Assembly: GCA_963281255.1 (NCBI GenBank)
Contig: OY725490.1
Span: forward strand, 4,464,001-4,528,000
Origin: Aphrocallistes beatrix
Taxonomy: Eukaryota; Porifera; Hexactinellida; Sceptrulophora; Aphrocallistidae
DNA: 64,000 nt
Reading direction: 5' to 3'
In this document: in pieces, positions 12,236 to 24,146 of the stretch
Layout of the letters: each line of letters starts with the position of its first letter
Position numbering within the stretch: the stretch's first letter is position 1
Position numbers and translations under genes: made by a program
Notes under the pieces: generated by a model
What the model saw: only the letters and a program-made list of their open reading frames with translations
Told to the model about the DNA's origin: nothing
The model's database searches: none

Positions 12236-13382
12236 AGCCTAGGCGCGCGTCCCGGAACTCATAGCTCATTACGCGATAATATGATGATGAATAAACTATT
12301 TGCCCATGGATATGGGTACTTTGATACCATGTTTATTTGCGGTTGATAGATTACTAGGTTATTTTACTAATAGTATAGCGAATAGCCATTAAGGATTCTA
12401 ATAATCGAGATACTAGTATGAAACTTAGCATGGAAGGTTATTTGAATTGATATAAAACAAGGAGCCAACCTGGATGTATCCGCTAACCCATAATTCTCAC
12501 ATCATAATGACTCTTTGTCGGGACAATTAGGGGAAATTTCAAAAAATGTCTAAGTTTCGCAAACTCAGTTAGCAAAACTTAGACTATCTTATTGTGATGA
12601 TCTTCATCAGTATAATTTTGCTGTGATTTGATGTTATACGAAAGGAATCGGTCTATTTTTGAGAATGAATTATGGTCACATTCTTGCTATGTATTCTTAA
12701 ATCTTGTTTTCAGGAACTGTGAATATTATCCAGAATTCTCCCCAGGATTCTGAAAGGTGTATTTGCAATGATGTAGTAATATTTTTGAAAGTGGGGACAG
12801 CACCCAACTTAGGGCCTGGGGGTCGCTGTAGGCCCTTCAGTGGGGTCCAGGAAGTTGACAACATTTTAAATATAACTCCGATTCAAAGTTAGTATGTACT
12901 TCTCGAGACAATGAGAATAGATGGTAAATTTCTCATAAAATTTCGTACATTATATCATAACATTTAACTTCAAATTCGAAATCTCTACATTCGAATTTCT
13001 CATTTTATAATCTTCAAACTCACTATTCTCTCACATGCTTGAACCTTTTTCAAAGTGCTACCCACAGTGGCTTAAAATGGCAGTTGGTAAGTAATAGGCA
13101 TATGTGTGTACAATAGCCACCAAAAAAGTATTATTTACATATGGGTTATCGATAGCTAGAAATCGTTTGGCGATGCCAAAATTATTTTATGGCCTCTATT
13201 CTACACGTTATGACGTCATCATGACGTTGCCTAATTTTTATTATTAGCCGAAATCGCATCAATATGGGTCGCTTTCAGAAATTAATCTAACAAAAATGTC
13301 AGATAAATTTGCTTCAAAGCTAATCTTTCTTGATAAATGTTCACGATACTTTCGGATAAGCTTGTTACATGCTTCGGATATA
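12236..13382. other. unassigned, with Tc1-MITE fragment
   Basis: The stretch 12955-13100 resembles the interior of the Tc1-type MITEs (AACTTCAAATTCGAAATCTC). The rest shows nothing. A 62-codon frame at 12704-12892 has no motif. Confidence 0.4.
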
Positions 13383-13570
13383 CAGTCGACTCCGCTTAAT
13401 AGGGTCACATCGGTCAGAGGACATTTTGACCCGATTAAGCGGAGAACCCTATTAACCGAAAATATTTTGTATTAGCTTCTATGTGTGATAGCTATTCCGG
13501 TCCTGCCAAAAGTGGCCCGATTAAGCGGTTGACCCGATTAAACAGTGACCCTATTAGGCGGAGTCGACTG
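13383..13570. mobile_element. pogo/Tigger-type MITE, 188 bp
   Basis: Inverted repeats CAGTCGACTCCGCTTAATAG and the matching reverse complement ending GGAGTCGACTG, flanked by TA at 13381-13382 and 13571-13572. Internal blocks repeat the words CCGATTAAGCGG. The end style resembles pogo/Tigger elements; the family assignment is by appearance only. Confidence 0.8.
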
Positions 13571-13616
13571 TATTTTTAAGTCCAAAACCAGAATTAGAAT
13601 TTCTGATAATTTAATC

Positions 13617-13712
13617 GTCGATAAGTTCAATAAGTTCAATAAGTTCAATCAATAAGTTCAATCGATAAGTTCAATCAAGTTAAATCTCCGATTAGTTCAA
13701 TCTCTGATAAGT
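13617..13712. repeat. minisatellite, AATAAGTTC-type unit
   Basis: Units of 9-13 bp built on ATAAGTTCAAT are repeated about eight times with drift (GATAAGTTCAAT, AATAAGTTCAATC, GATTAGTTCAATC). Confidence 0.8.
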
Positions 13713-13720
13713 AAATTGCT

Positions 13721-14560
13721 GCTTGGATACTGAATTCGTGTGACTTCAATATTTTGGCCAAATCAAGTCTGGTCTTGGGGATCTCACGATCATCTGCCAT
13801 TATGGGAAAATCTCAAATTTGTGTCTAGAATATACGAATATGATATTCCTTATTACATTATATCAGCTATATATTCGATATTGGAAAATAAAGAATCATA
13901 ATTTGCGGTTCAAAATAGCATTGAATTGCATAGTTACCAAAATGGATTAACCTTTAAATGGCACATTTTTGCTAACTCATTTCCGGTTAAGTCATTTTGG
14001 GCGGGGAAACCTTAGAAGTGTGGGGTCTTTGCTATAAATAGAAATGACCCCAGGTAATTTTAGGGTTAAAGAATTTCCATAGCAACCAAATAATCTCATT
14101 GGAATTTATTCGAAATTTTCATTTTGCGCACTGAACCGAATACTGTAAGTTTGCACACTCGTTTAAAATACAATAATTGATTGCCCAATTTTGTATTCCC
14201 ATTGCATTTGTCTGTATAAATATTATTTCAGCTTGTCTGAATTTTAATTTTAATTTTAATTCAATATATCTAATTCGTTGTTTTAAAATCCAAATATCTT
14301 CAAAAGGATCAAAGATAAACAGAAATAGACAAGAAATTCAGATTCAGGATACTAAAATTATCTATAGTAGAGTTACAGCACACTGAGACTATAATTGTAA
14401 AGTTATAATGACAGTGTTGAATTAGTTGCAACATTTCAAAATCACCAAACAGCAATTGGGAACAAAAATTCTTGAAATATTGAATGCACTTTTCGTATAT
14501 TTATAGGCTTTAAGTAGATTAAATACTATAAGTTTGGAACAAACTAACAACCAATTATGA
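13721..14560. other. unassigned; shared repeat at 13930-14045
   Basis: The stretch around 13975-14030 (GCTAACTCATTTCCGGTTAA, then GGGCGGGGAAACC) recurs in reverse complement inside the nested mariner-type element near 32760-32815, and in part near 42115-42150. No gene is visible; a 69-codon frame at 14177-14386 is low-complexity. Confidence 0.5.
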
Positions 14561-14579
14561 TATCCAACATTAAAAAACA

Positions 14580-14897
14580 TAAACAAAGACTTCAAAAATT
14601 TCTCTCTTCCCTGCTACCAAGCCACTGTGCTACCTCGTACCATCAATGCCATAATATATAATGATGGTAACTCGTGACATGTGGCATAAGGTAAAAAATG
14701 CTGAAAATACTTAATCTTGAAGGAAAGTAATTATGTGGCTTTTAAGTGAGTAATTAGAAATTGAAGAAACAAATTTTAAACCAAATGATTTGTGTATTTG
14801 CTACTGATTAAATGTTTTCGACTTCATATTTGGATTATTAATATAACAATTTGAATGAAATATACTGAGGTGTACGAATACTTTTGTCCAGGGAGTG
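14580..14897. mobile_element. Tc1-type MITE, left-truncated
   Basis: The right end (GAATACTTTTGTCCAGGGAGTG) matches the ends of the complete MITEs. The interior shares GTGACATGTGGCATAAGG with the copy at 11415-11887. The left inverted repeat is missing. Confidence 0.65.
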
Positions 14898-15210
14898 TTC
14901 AGTAGTCAAATATTTAGTAACAGGTGAAGTAAGGTTTTATACTCTGAAGTCGCAAGCACATGGGTGGCAATCAATCGCAATGTTTTATTGATTATTAATA
15001 GTATTTGGAACGGATCGAAATTTTGGATTATTTAGTACAGGGAATTGTGTTTTTAGTGACCCCTTAGGATTCGAGAGATTATCCACATGGGTCGCGCATG
15101 GGATCCCTCTAGTTCCGCCCCTGTGGCTTACAATGCTATTGCAACATTTTATCTACTGACAACTCATTTGTATTTGTTACATCCTTACTATTCAAACTCG
15201 ATTAATATAT

Positions 15211-15632
15211 GTACTGAATTGATTGAAGGAACGGCAATGCACAGAAAGCTGATTTTTCGTATTTTGGAGTCCATTGGCTATGGCTCCAATGAGTTTTAAC
15301 CTCAATAAATGTCGACTTATCACAGAATTATAACGTCATTGTCACCTTTTTGATAATTCAGTTTTATTTTAATAATTTAGTCATTTTAGGTGATAGAAAG
15401 CTGAAATTTAATGTGTATATTGAAATATCTTGAATGTGATACAACTCAAATCAAAAAATGATTTCCCATCACTCTGTTATTTTGTCATCATTAAGCATAA
15501 AAAATAGACAAACAAAATTTTGTGATTTTTCGAGTGATATCGATTATAAAAAGTAAGACAGACGTATTGAAAGATGTTATCTACAAAGGGGGTCTCCGGC
15601 GGACACAAAGTGTCCCCACTGCCGCGCGCTTG
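15211..15632 (-). repeat. HP repeat family, copy e
   Basis: It begins GTACTGAATTGATTGAAGG after a TA-rich stretch and ends at GCCGCGCGCTTG. The hairpin end is slightly shortened compared with copy c. Confidence 0.85.
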
Positions 15633-16029
15633 TTAGACATATTTATGTATTCAAAAGGGATCTATCATATTTGCGAAGGCGTATCGACCAGTTCCACTAT
15701 TATGGGCTGGGGAGAATCCTGAAATTGAAGGTTTAAGTCATTTAATTAGGAGAAAATATTCAATTTCGAACTTTTTGAGGCAACGATATGTAAGCAAATA
15801 AAATTATCTTCAATTCAAGAAAAGAATTGATTGTTGCAAAACATTTGAGAAACTCAATAAATATATATGATTTTCGGATACATTGTAATCGTAAGGTCCT
15901 TAGGCGTAAAATAGATAGGAAATTCTTGAATTATCTGAAAATATAACTGTATTGAAATATCAGTCAAATAATGATACAATTGAGAAATCCTAAAAACAAT
16001 TATCAAACAAATATACACATTATTTGATC
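15633..16029. other. 3' flank of the Rab gene
   Basis: No repeat or gene recognised. On the minus strand this follows the Rab stop codon. I see no poly(A) tract that would mark a retrocopy. Confidence 0.4.
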
Positions 16030-16647
16030 TTATAAACAACAGGATGTATGATTCTTTGTGACTGGTCTTTCTTCAAAAGTTAAAGGTGTTTCATCATGTG
16101 AATCGGGAGTGAATTGTATTAAACTGTGGTACACCCTAGTAATTAATAAATCAAATGCCTCGTGAACATTTGAATCTTCCAATGCTGAGGTTTCGATAAA
16201 TTGAAGCTTATGTTCCAAAGCGAAAGTTTCAGCAGTTTTTACTGGAACCTCGCGAAGATGAGACAAATCAGATTTGTTTCCAATTAGCAATACAGGTACT
16301 CCTGGTTCACCATTTTCTCTTAGTTCTTTTAACCAACGTTGCATGTTGTTGAATGAATTCAGGCTAGATATATCAAATACAATGAGAGCCCCGGCAGCCC
16401 CACGGTAGTAGGCATTAGTCATCGCACGATAACGTTCTTGACCAGCAGTATCCCATATTTGAGTTTTTAGCCGCTTATCTTTGACATTAATTAAACGAGT
16501 AGCAAAATCAACCCCAATAGTTGTTTTGGATTCCATATTAAACTCGCCCAAGGTATATCTAGAAAGTAAATTTGACTTTCCAACCCCTGAATCCCCGATC
16601 AAAACAAGCTTAATGACCATATCATATTCGTCATCTAAATTCAGCAT
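16030..16647 (-). CDS. Rab11-type small GTPase, 205 aa
   Basis: A complete Ras-superfamily GTPase in one frame. After [13 protein letters not shown] comes the P-loop GDSGVGKSN (about residues 18-26). Next are switch I with [13 protein letters not shown], switch [13 protein letters not shown], the base-recognition motif GNKSD and the ETSAL motif. The DDEYD lead, the LSRYT.GEFN.ESK segment and the [10 protein letters not shown] segment are those of the Rab11/Rab25 group, which directs recycling-endosome and exocytic traffic. The protein ends SCCL, a double-Cys geranylgeranylation signal of XCCX form. Most Rab11 proteins have a longer tail and about 215 residues, so this is either a divergent Rab11 or a lineage-specific paralogue. 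There are no introns. No neighbouring gene is linked to it. The start fits the Rab11 N terminus. All catalytic motifs are intact, so it is probably functional. Confidence 0.95.
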   Translation of the reverse strand: MLNLDDEYDMVIKLVLIGDSGVGKSNLLSRYTLGEFNMESKTTIGVDFATRLINVKDKRLKTQIWDTAGQERYRAMTNAYYRGAAGALIVFDISSLNSFNNMQRWLKELRENGEPGVPVLLIGNKSDLSHLREVPVKTAETFALEHKLQFIETSALEDSNVHEAFDLLITRVYHSLIQFTPDSHDETPLTFEERPVTKNHTSCCL

Positions 16648-16902
16648 AACTACGAATTGTAAAAAGAACTAAAATCATTGATATGCTTTATATATTAGAA
16701 TAGTAGCCACCCGACGATAAAACATCCCTCCGTAAAGAGGGTCAAAATTCAATATTACAGGGTGCCTCAAAAGTTCTGCAACAAAATTTGGCGATGTATT
16801 ATACTTAGACATGTGTAGATTTAACATCCGATATTACTTTTTAATTGGAAATTTTAAGGATTATCCCTACTATTAAAACTCCATTATTGTGTATATATAT
16901 AT
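16648..16902. promoter_or_regulatory. putative 5' flank/promoter region of the Rab gene
   Basis: This 255-bp stretch lies upstream of the Rab start on the minus strand and is the only non-repeat DNA before HP copy f. No TATA box or initiator can be assigned with confidence; the promoter label rests on position alone. Confidence 0.3.
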
Positions 16903-17313
16903 AAGCTGATTTTTGGCATGTGGGAGTCTTTGTTCGGACCTCAGACGAAAATGTCTACACATCATTGAATTATTACGTCATTGTCACCTTTTTATCATTA
17001 GAAATTTCAGCTTTTCGACTATAACTCAGCCATTTTAGGTGATAGAAGGCTGAAATTTTAATATAATGTGTACATTACTATTATTCACATGTGATACAAC
17101 TATCATTTAAAAATGATGACTCATAACTCTCATGACGTCACCATTACGCATCAAAATTTTTCAAAGTTGACAAATTTGGTTACTTTTTGTGCGATATCGA
17201 TTCTAATAGTAGTACAGACGTATTAAGGTGTTATCTCCCTTTTAATTAATCAATGTGACCCCAGGTACCCGGCGGAGACAGAGTGTCCGCCATCTGCGCT
17301 GCGCAATCAAGCG
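16903..17313 (-). repeat. HP repeat family, copy f
   Basis: It lacks the first ~35 bp of the family (starts at AAGCTGATTTTTGGCATGTG after a TA tract) and has a shortened hairpin end (CTGCGCTGCGCAATCAAGCG). Confidence 0.85.
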
Positions 17314-17577
17314 ATTTCAATTATTTTGCAATAAAATTGCATGCATTTCATAATATATTTGCTAGGCTGAATCATAAATGTTTGGGTGCTGAGAAAAAGA
17401 AAAGATTAAAAAATAGTGAATGCCAGGTACATTTTATGGCTTTACATTAACAATTTTTGTACTTATTGATGATTTTCTTCGTACAAACCAAAAGGAATAA
17501 CCATATTATGAATCAATAACTGAATACTAGAAGATATAAACATGTATAATCAGGAGAATATAATCATTTTCGAAATA

Positions 17578-18072
17578 CAGGCAGCCCTCGCCGTTCGCGG
17601 GTTTGCCATTCGCGGTTTCGACTATTCGGTTTTCGGTACTCTCTTCAGTAGTTTCATGGACTACCATAAGTTCATAACCTTATACGTATCTACATATTAT
17701 CTGACAATATCATTTACTGTTCCTATTGTCTCTATACATATAATTTTCTACCTAATAATTACATCATGCCTAAGAGGAAATTGGTTGGTGATTGTAAGGC
17801 TAGACTTTACTATTTAGGTTTGCTACTAGGGGATCTATATCTTTCACTTATCACTTCATTTATTAGCATTTCACTTGTGCCAGTGTTTGTATCAATACTA
17901 CAGCACAAATATTGAATCAATAGCGTATTTAGCAAACTGTATCTAGCGTCGTTTTTATAATCTAGGAACGTAACCCCACTATTCTCATTGAACTAACGTC
18001 TTGCCGTTCGCTATTTTGCCTTTCGCGACAATTCTCTGGAACGTAACCTCCGCGAATGGCGAGGGATACCTG
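17578..18072. mobile_element. pogo/Tigger-type MITE, 495 bp
   Basis: Inverted repeats: the left is CAGGCAGCCCTCGCCGTTCG, the right (reverse complement) is CAGGTATCCCTCGCCATTCG. TA is at 17576-17577 and 18073-18074. Ends of the type CAGG..(C)CCTCG..ATTCGCGG are seen in Tigger-like elements. A 91-codon frame inside (17542-17817) is not transposase-like. Confidence 0.8.
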
Positions 18073-18595
18073 TATACACTTTTGAGATCAGATTTTTGGA
18101 GTCCCAGGTCCATAACTTTTCAAAATTTTGAAAGAAAAATATTTTGTGGACTAAATAGAGTTCATTTCAATACTAGATGGGCACTAGTTTTAATAAATGC
18201 GTTAATGCGTTAATGAGTCAATATATATAGTTCACTAATCTATCTTAGTCAAATCAAAAGAGTAAATTTTTTGTTGCAGAACTTTTGAGGAATTATGTAG
18301 ACATTTGAACGTTGTACAGCATTAATCTCTCCCACTATTTATCCAATCAATAATCATTTGGATTATAATCAGTTTCCTATATCTGATGATTAAATAAATA
18401 TAGCAATATATGAAAGCACAAAAATAAATAGGACCAAATTAACAAATACTTTAAAAAAGAGAAATATATTGAATTATATTTCAAAAATTATTGAAAACTT
18501 ACTACAAATATATCTTCTTAACGGTTGTACAAGTATATGTATAGAATCTATCAATAGGTAAAAAAATTACAATTGCGATAACCAAATACACTGCA
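18073..18595. other. no recognisable feature
   Basis: AT-rich, no coding signal. Confidence 0.4.
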
Positions 18596-18603
18596 CGCCA
18601 AAG

Positions 18604-19040
18604 CATAGGCGCAAACCTTTGACTTGTCATCAAAAGTGCCAGTGGTGCACCTCAATACAGCTATTTTTATAGGACCAATACCTTTAAAATTCTCAGTTCG
18701 TTACTACATTTTCTAAACTATATGTCATATTGTATATACATAGTAGGTATGTAGTAGTTGATGGTGCAACATCGAAAAAGGGAATTTTAACCTTCGTTCC
18801 TGCCATACTAGTAGTTAATTAAAAATATTAGTTACACTATCGATCTAGTAATGAATCTGTCGGTTTCATCAACACTATTAATCCATGTTATACACACAAT
18901 ATAGACAAACTTTAGATTTCTTGTTATGCCTCGTCATTTCAACAGTGATTTTTTGAAAACTTTTCCTTTCACCACCGACACTTTTATTTAGTGTCAGTGG
19001 TGCACTTGCACCACCTGCACCACCGTACTTTGCGCCTATG
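18604..19040. mobile_element. hAT-type MITE, 437 bp
   Basis: The ends are CATAGGCGCAAA and TTTGCGCCTATG, flanked by the perfect 8-bp duplication CGCCAAAG at 18596-18603 and 19041-19048. Both sub-terminal zones contain AGTGGTGCAC (18643 region and 19000 region). No transposase. Confidence 0.85.
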
Positions 19041-19139
19041 CGCCAAAGGTTTAGACATAAGTTGACTAATTCATTGAAAAATGGCAAAGAATAATGAATT
19101 ATTAGCATTAATTAGTCAGTCATAAGCTAAGTTGGCTAA

Positions 19140-20735
19140 TGAATTAATTTTTCAGTGAAGAATTGAATCGCAGTTATCTGCAAAACTCAATTAATAATTG
19201 AAATAATTCAACAGATAAAAGTTTTTTTAAAAAATTAGTCATTTTACAAGGAAGAAATCGGACAAAATATGGTTACAACCAGGCTTTCATCTAGGCGTAC
19301 TGGGCGCGCCTAGAGGCGCGTATTTGATCACATGGATCATGATTAGGCGTATGATTTTTTGGGGCTAGGCGCGCGGCATACGCCTACTTAGGCGTGCAGC
19401 ATAAAACAGATATAAAAATGCTATATAAAGTGAGTCTAGGCGCGTAGAAAAATGGTGGTGTCCATTTAGGCGTATGACTTTGGATAGCTGGATGAAACCC
19501 TGGTTACAAACATGGTTTTTTTTAGGTTTAGACCTTGGTGTAACTCAGCTTAATCACGGTGTAACTACCGAAAAAATATTAACCAAATATTGCCCACGCT
19601 GCAGCGGCAGACTCAAATCGTGGTGTAACTCCCAAATTCGTGTAACTCCAAAAATCACCCATAAAAAAACCCACTTACAACCCTATAGATAATTTCCAAA
19701 TTCCATTATAAATGCGTGATCTATCAAATGAACAGAGTTTTTGAAATTTTGAAAATTGGTAAAATTCAAACTAAAATACCGGCGGAATTCTTTTTTTAGC
19801 AAATTTGACATTTTTTTAATAATTCTCTTTTTATTCGTATTATCAAAAATCTGTATGTTCATTTTGTTCTACCCTTCGAGATCTATTAAAAACCGTCGAG
19901 CTTTCGATTCTATGTTGAATATGCAAAATGTTTTACATTTATAAGTGCAGAAAAAAATATATCACTCAATTTCCATCAGTTTCAACTGCTTTGTAATATT
20001 AAATAACATGCAACTATCCTTATTCAACAACTTATAGCAGTGCTTGACTTCCAATAATCGAAATAATTTAACAGACAAAATTTTTTTTAAAAAAAATTGG
20101 TCAATTGACAAGGAACAAATCGGATATAATATGCACAACCCTTCAGAATCTTTTCAAATTCTTTCATAAATGGATGATAATCTAATGAACAGACAGACTT
20201 TTGAAATTTGTTAAAAATTCACGCTAAAACACCCGAGGAAATTTTCTTTTTTCAATTTTGACACTATTTTTTTCATAATTATCTTTTTATTCGTAATATC
20301 AATTCTGTCTGTTCATTTTGTTCTCCTCTTTGAGATCTATCAAAAACCGTTGAGTTTCCGTCCCTATGTTGAATTTTTAAAAAGTTATCACATTTATAAT
20401 TGCTGAAAAAAAATCTCAGAAAATAGGATTTAGAAAATATTTATATATGTCCCTCAATTTACATTAGTTTTAACTGCTTTGGAATATTAAATAACATGCA
20501 AATATCATTATTCGATAACTTATAGCAGTACTTCAAAATATTGTATGTCAAAAACTCATCAGACCCAAAAAATAACAAATAATAATAAAAATAACCAAAA
20601 ATAACCAATAAAAAATAACCACATCCGATAGTATCCGCCGGAATCCCAGATCAATAACTTCTTTAAACCATGTCAGATCATCATTTAAATTCAGAATTCG
20701 TGTCCCGCATTGAATTTCCAGTAATTTGATATACA
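19140..20735 (-). mobile_element. TTAA family, reversed, rearranged copy
   Basis: It matches the family described at 38096-39282 in reverse. The arm running from the CAGTGCAGATTTGAATCGCAG region to the TTATAGCAGTACTTC region appears twice head to tail (about 19150-20050 and 20054-20530). The first of these is interrupted by the hAT-type MITE at 19280-19502. The sequence continues through TCCGATAGTATCCGCCGGAA (20625) to about 20735. The terminal GGTTGGCC end is lost. Confidence 0.7.
19280..19502. mobile_element. hAT-type MITE, 223 bp, nested
   Basis: The ends are CAGGCTTTCATC and GATGAAACCCTG. The 8-bp flanks GTTACAAC (19272-19279) and GTTACAAA (19503-19510) match at 7 of 8. The interior is rich in the word TAGGCGTA/TAGGCGCG in both orientations. 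Confidence 0.75.
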
Positions 20736-20784
20736 CTCTTTTCTCTTACACAGAATTCATTTATTATATAGATTCCTATGTAAT

Positions 20785-20868
20785 ATCAACTCGTTCGGTT
20801 AGTACGTACTTACGGATTGTACGTACTTTTTCCCGCTTTCCGGAGGGTACGTACTAACCGAGTTCTAC
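20785..20868. repeat. small inverted repeat
   Basis: CTCGTTCGGTTAGTACGTAC and GTACGTACTAACCGAG face each other across a ~35-bp spacer. It looks like a minimal MITE remnant; no clear duplication is seen. Confidence 0.55.
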
Positions 20869-20871
20869 TGT

Positions 20872-21350
20872 CACTAACCGGACAAAAGTATTTGTACACT
20901 ATATTATTCCCCATACAAATCGTACTAAAATGGATCTTTTCATGAAGAAAAAAGTATTCAAAATCTAAGAGCTATTAAGAGTCAGATTTAAGATTCTGAA
21001 TCTTCACATTCGAATTAGTATTAGTTGAAGATTTCTAATATATTGCTCAACCCAATGAGTAAAATTATAAACCTGTGGCACAAGAGGTAGTACAGTACCA
21101 TCATGTATAGTGATAAAAATGGACATATGTGGCACAAAGTGGCAGTGATTGATAATTTGAAAACATTGGGAATTAATAATTGATTAGAAATATCCTAGAA
21201 TAACTAATTCGAACGCGGAGATTTTGAATTTGAAACCTGATTAGTTGTATCACTTACCGTTTCGGAGTTTTAATCTCCATGAATAGACCCATTTTATTAT
21301 TAAATGCACGTGAGATAATGAAGTGTGCAAATACTTTAGTCCGGGTAGTG
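20872..21350. mobile_element. Tc1-type MITE, 479 bp
   Basis: The left end CACTAACCGGACAAAAGTAT is matched in reverse by ATACTTTAGTCCGGGTAGTG at the right, followed by TA. The sub-terminal content resembles the MITE at 11415-11887 but is diverged. The left TA is lost or replaced by the neighbouring inverted repeat. Confidence 0.75.
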
Positions 21351-21354
21351 TATA

Positions 21355-23830
21355 GGGACCATATTTGGAGAATTTTTTTGGCTGTGCGTGCCTAAGAACG
21401 GCCAGGAATTTTTTCACATTCATGGGCGTTACTAGGAGCCCACAGCCAAAAGATTCTCCTAATGTGTCCAATATATATCAAATTGCTGGAAATTTAGTGC
21501 TGAGCACGAATTTAGCATTAAGGTTGGCCTTTCGTATGGGCATTTTGTTTTTTATCAGAAATTTAATTTTTTATCATTTTTAGATCCCTAAAGTGGTTCT
21601 AAACATTATTTTCGATTTTTAGAATTTCATTGATAATATTTCGCCACTTAGTGCCACTTGTACCACCTGGTGTCGCCCCAAAAAGGACACATTTTTGAAG
21701 CGAAACGTCTCATATCCTTAACTTCATTGAACCATGTCAGATCATCATTTTAATGCTAAATTCGTGCTCAGCACTAAATTTCCAGCAATTTGATGGTCCT
21801 AGCAACGGCCAGGAATGTGAAAAAATTTCTGGCCATTGCTATACACGGACAACCAAAACTTCTCCAAATATGGTCAATATATATCAAATTGCTGTAAATT
21901 CAATGCGGGACGCAAATTCAGAATTCATTTGATAATCTGGCATGTTTGAAAGAAGTTATTGATCTAGAATCCCGGCGGATACTATCGGATGCGGTGATTT
22001 TTGGGTGGCCAGTCATCAATGAACAGAAACGTTACATTATCCTTTTTTAATAGAACTAACAGTCTCAGTTGTGGCAAAAATAAAAGTGCCAGTCAATGTA
22101 GTAAACCAAAAAAAGAGCGCCGGGTTAAAATAGCGGATGAAAAAATAAGCGCCGGGGCTTGAATAAGCCCCGGTTTGAATAAAATTTCCTGGCCGTTGCT
22201 AGGCACGGACAACCAAAATATTCTCCAAATATTTTCAATACACTTGCGGCCTTATAAAGAATTATCCACTCTAATTGTATTGTAGTATTAGCAGTGGAGC
22301 CTATATTACAAAGTTCAATGAAGATTATTACAACAGAACCTTAAATTGTGTGAGATTTACTATTTGTTTATCAACGTATGGATCAAGTTTACGAAATTTT
22401 CTTGTAACTGATATAAATCCTAAATTGTAGTAAATTGGTAATTTTCTATTTTTGATGACGAGAAAGCCAAGAATTAGCTTAGAAATTCGAGGAAAGATTG
22501 TTGTGCTAGGGTAAAAGGCTATTCTTCAAGGCAAATAGCAAGTCGGCTTGGTTGCTACAGGAAGAGTGTATCTCCCTTCCTTAAAAAAAAATATTGACTG
22601 GATCTGTTGTGGATCAGCCGATCCAGGGAAAGCCCCGAAAAAACATTTCAAAATAGGATAGATTAATATTTCTTTTGTAATTGTTAGGGAAACATCTATA
22701 CTGTATTGTATAATGACTTCAGCACGGATCTGTGGATCAGTTTAAATAGTTCAGATTGACTTTTACGGACGATTAATATATCCTCTTTTGAGGTGGTTTT
22801 TCGGGGCCTTCCCTGGATTGGCCGATCCACAATAGATCAAGGCAATATTTTTCTTAGGATAAGAGAAGCACTCTTTCGACAGCAACCCAGCCGACTTGCT
22901 ATTTGCCTCGAAGAATAGCCTTCTTCCACTAGCACAACAATCTTTCGAGTTTCTGACCTTATTCTAGGCTTTCTCGTCATCAAAAAATTGAAAATTACCA
23001 ATTTACTAGAATTTATGATTTATACGTATCGGTACAAGAAAATTTCGTAAACTTGATACATACGTTGAAAAACAAATAGGAAATCTCACACAATTTAAGG
23101 TTCTGTTGTAATAATCAATAAAGAACTTTGTAATATAGGCTCCACAGCTAATACTACAACACAATTAGAGTGGGTAATTCTTTAAGGCCGCCTGTGTGTA
23201 AATATCAATTAACTAAAATTCAGCATTAAAATGATGATATGGCATGCCTATAAGAAGTTAGAAATAAGGGACATTTCGTTTCAAAAATATGTCCTTTTTA
23301 GAGTGACACATGCATACATGTACAAGTAGCTCTATGTGGCAAAAATATTGGCATTGGAGTTATAAAAATAGATATCAATGTTTAGAATCCCTACAGGGAT
23401 CTAAAAATGAGGCCAATATTTTGCCACTTAGAGGCACTGTAGCACCTGGTGTCACTCTAAAAAGGAGACATTTTTGAAGCAAAATGTCTCATATATATGA
23501 TTTCTTCTAACCATGCCAGATCATCATTTGAAGCTGAATTCGTGCTCAGCACTAAATTTCATTTGAATAGTATTGGACACATTTGGAGAATACTTTGGCT
23601 GCGGATTCCTAGAAACAGCCAAGTTTGCGTAAAAATAATCCTGGCCGTTGCTATGCACGGACAACCAAAGAATACTGCAAATATTGTCAATATATATCAA
23701 ATCGCTGGAAATTGAATGCTGGGCACGAATTCAGAAAAATTGATACTGTTGCATGGTTGAAAGAGTTCATAATTACTTTGGAACTTCTGGCCTTAGACTT
23801 TCCATATTCCCCAAACCCTTAGTTCGAACT
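21355..23830 (+). mobile_element. TTAA family mosaic (nested copies)
   Basis: A fragment of one family member (21355-21517) is cut at its internal AGCATTAA by another member. The second begins with GGTTGGCCTTTCG at 21522, directly after TTAA (21518-21521). The second copy carries the family landmarks in order: CCACTTAGTGCCACTTG, then the CCTAGCAACGGCC hairpin, then GGCGGATACTATCGGATG. It is itself interrupted by the palindromic element at 22241-23198. A further diverged unit follows (about 23395-23785). A GC-rich patch at 22113-22180 (GCGCCGGGGCTTGAATAAGC) belongs to neither and is probably another small insertion. No coding frame. Confidence 0.75.
22241..23198. mobile_element. foldback element FB2 made of two Tc1 5' ends
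   Basis: Two arms of about 410 bp face each other (22241-22650 and 22790-23198). They are flanked by TA at 22239-22240 and 23199-23200. The termini are CACTTGCGGCCTTATAAAG and its counterpart CTTTAAGGCCGCCTGTGTG. Each arm contains the start of a Tc1-type transposase: MTRKPRISLEIRGKIV, then, after a frameshift, GYSSRQIASRLGCYRKSV, a helix-turn-helix of the paired type. The element is therefore a head-to-head duplication of a transposon's 5' end and not an independent family. The central ~140 bp is unique. Confidence 0.85.
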
Positions 23831-24146
23831 TCCTAATATACTTTTTAAGACCTTGTTATTCATTACTCTAGAGTAGTAGCAATATGAATTATTATTCACA
23901 ATGGCCTAAGAATATTCAGGATTTAGCGAACTCAAGGTATTTTGCGGATATTCAGCTTACTTTTGATATTTTTCCCCAAATTTCGTTCGAATATGCTAAA
24001 ATAATTTAAATGCAAATATATGCCTGTAAATGCTTTTATTCACCATTAATGACCTATTTACATTGTATTTAATATTTAAAATCCAAATCTCTATATCTCA
24101 GGACATTAAAATTTCAAAATTGACCATCTGTAAAATAAAAAAAGGG
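23831..24146. other. no recognisable feature
   Basis: AT-rich; a 67-codon frame at 24030-24233 overlaps the next element and is not gene-like. Confidence 0.4.

Noticed and set aside
17542..17817. 91-codon frame as a membrane protein
   Set aside because: It lies across the end and interior of the Tigger-type MITE; hydrophobic content comes from T-rich DNA.
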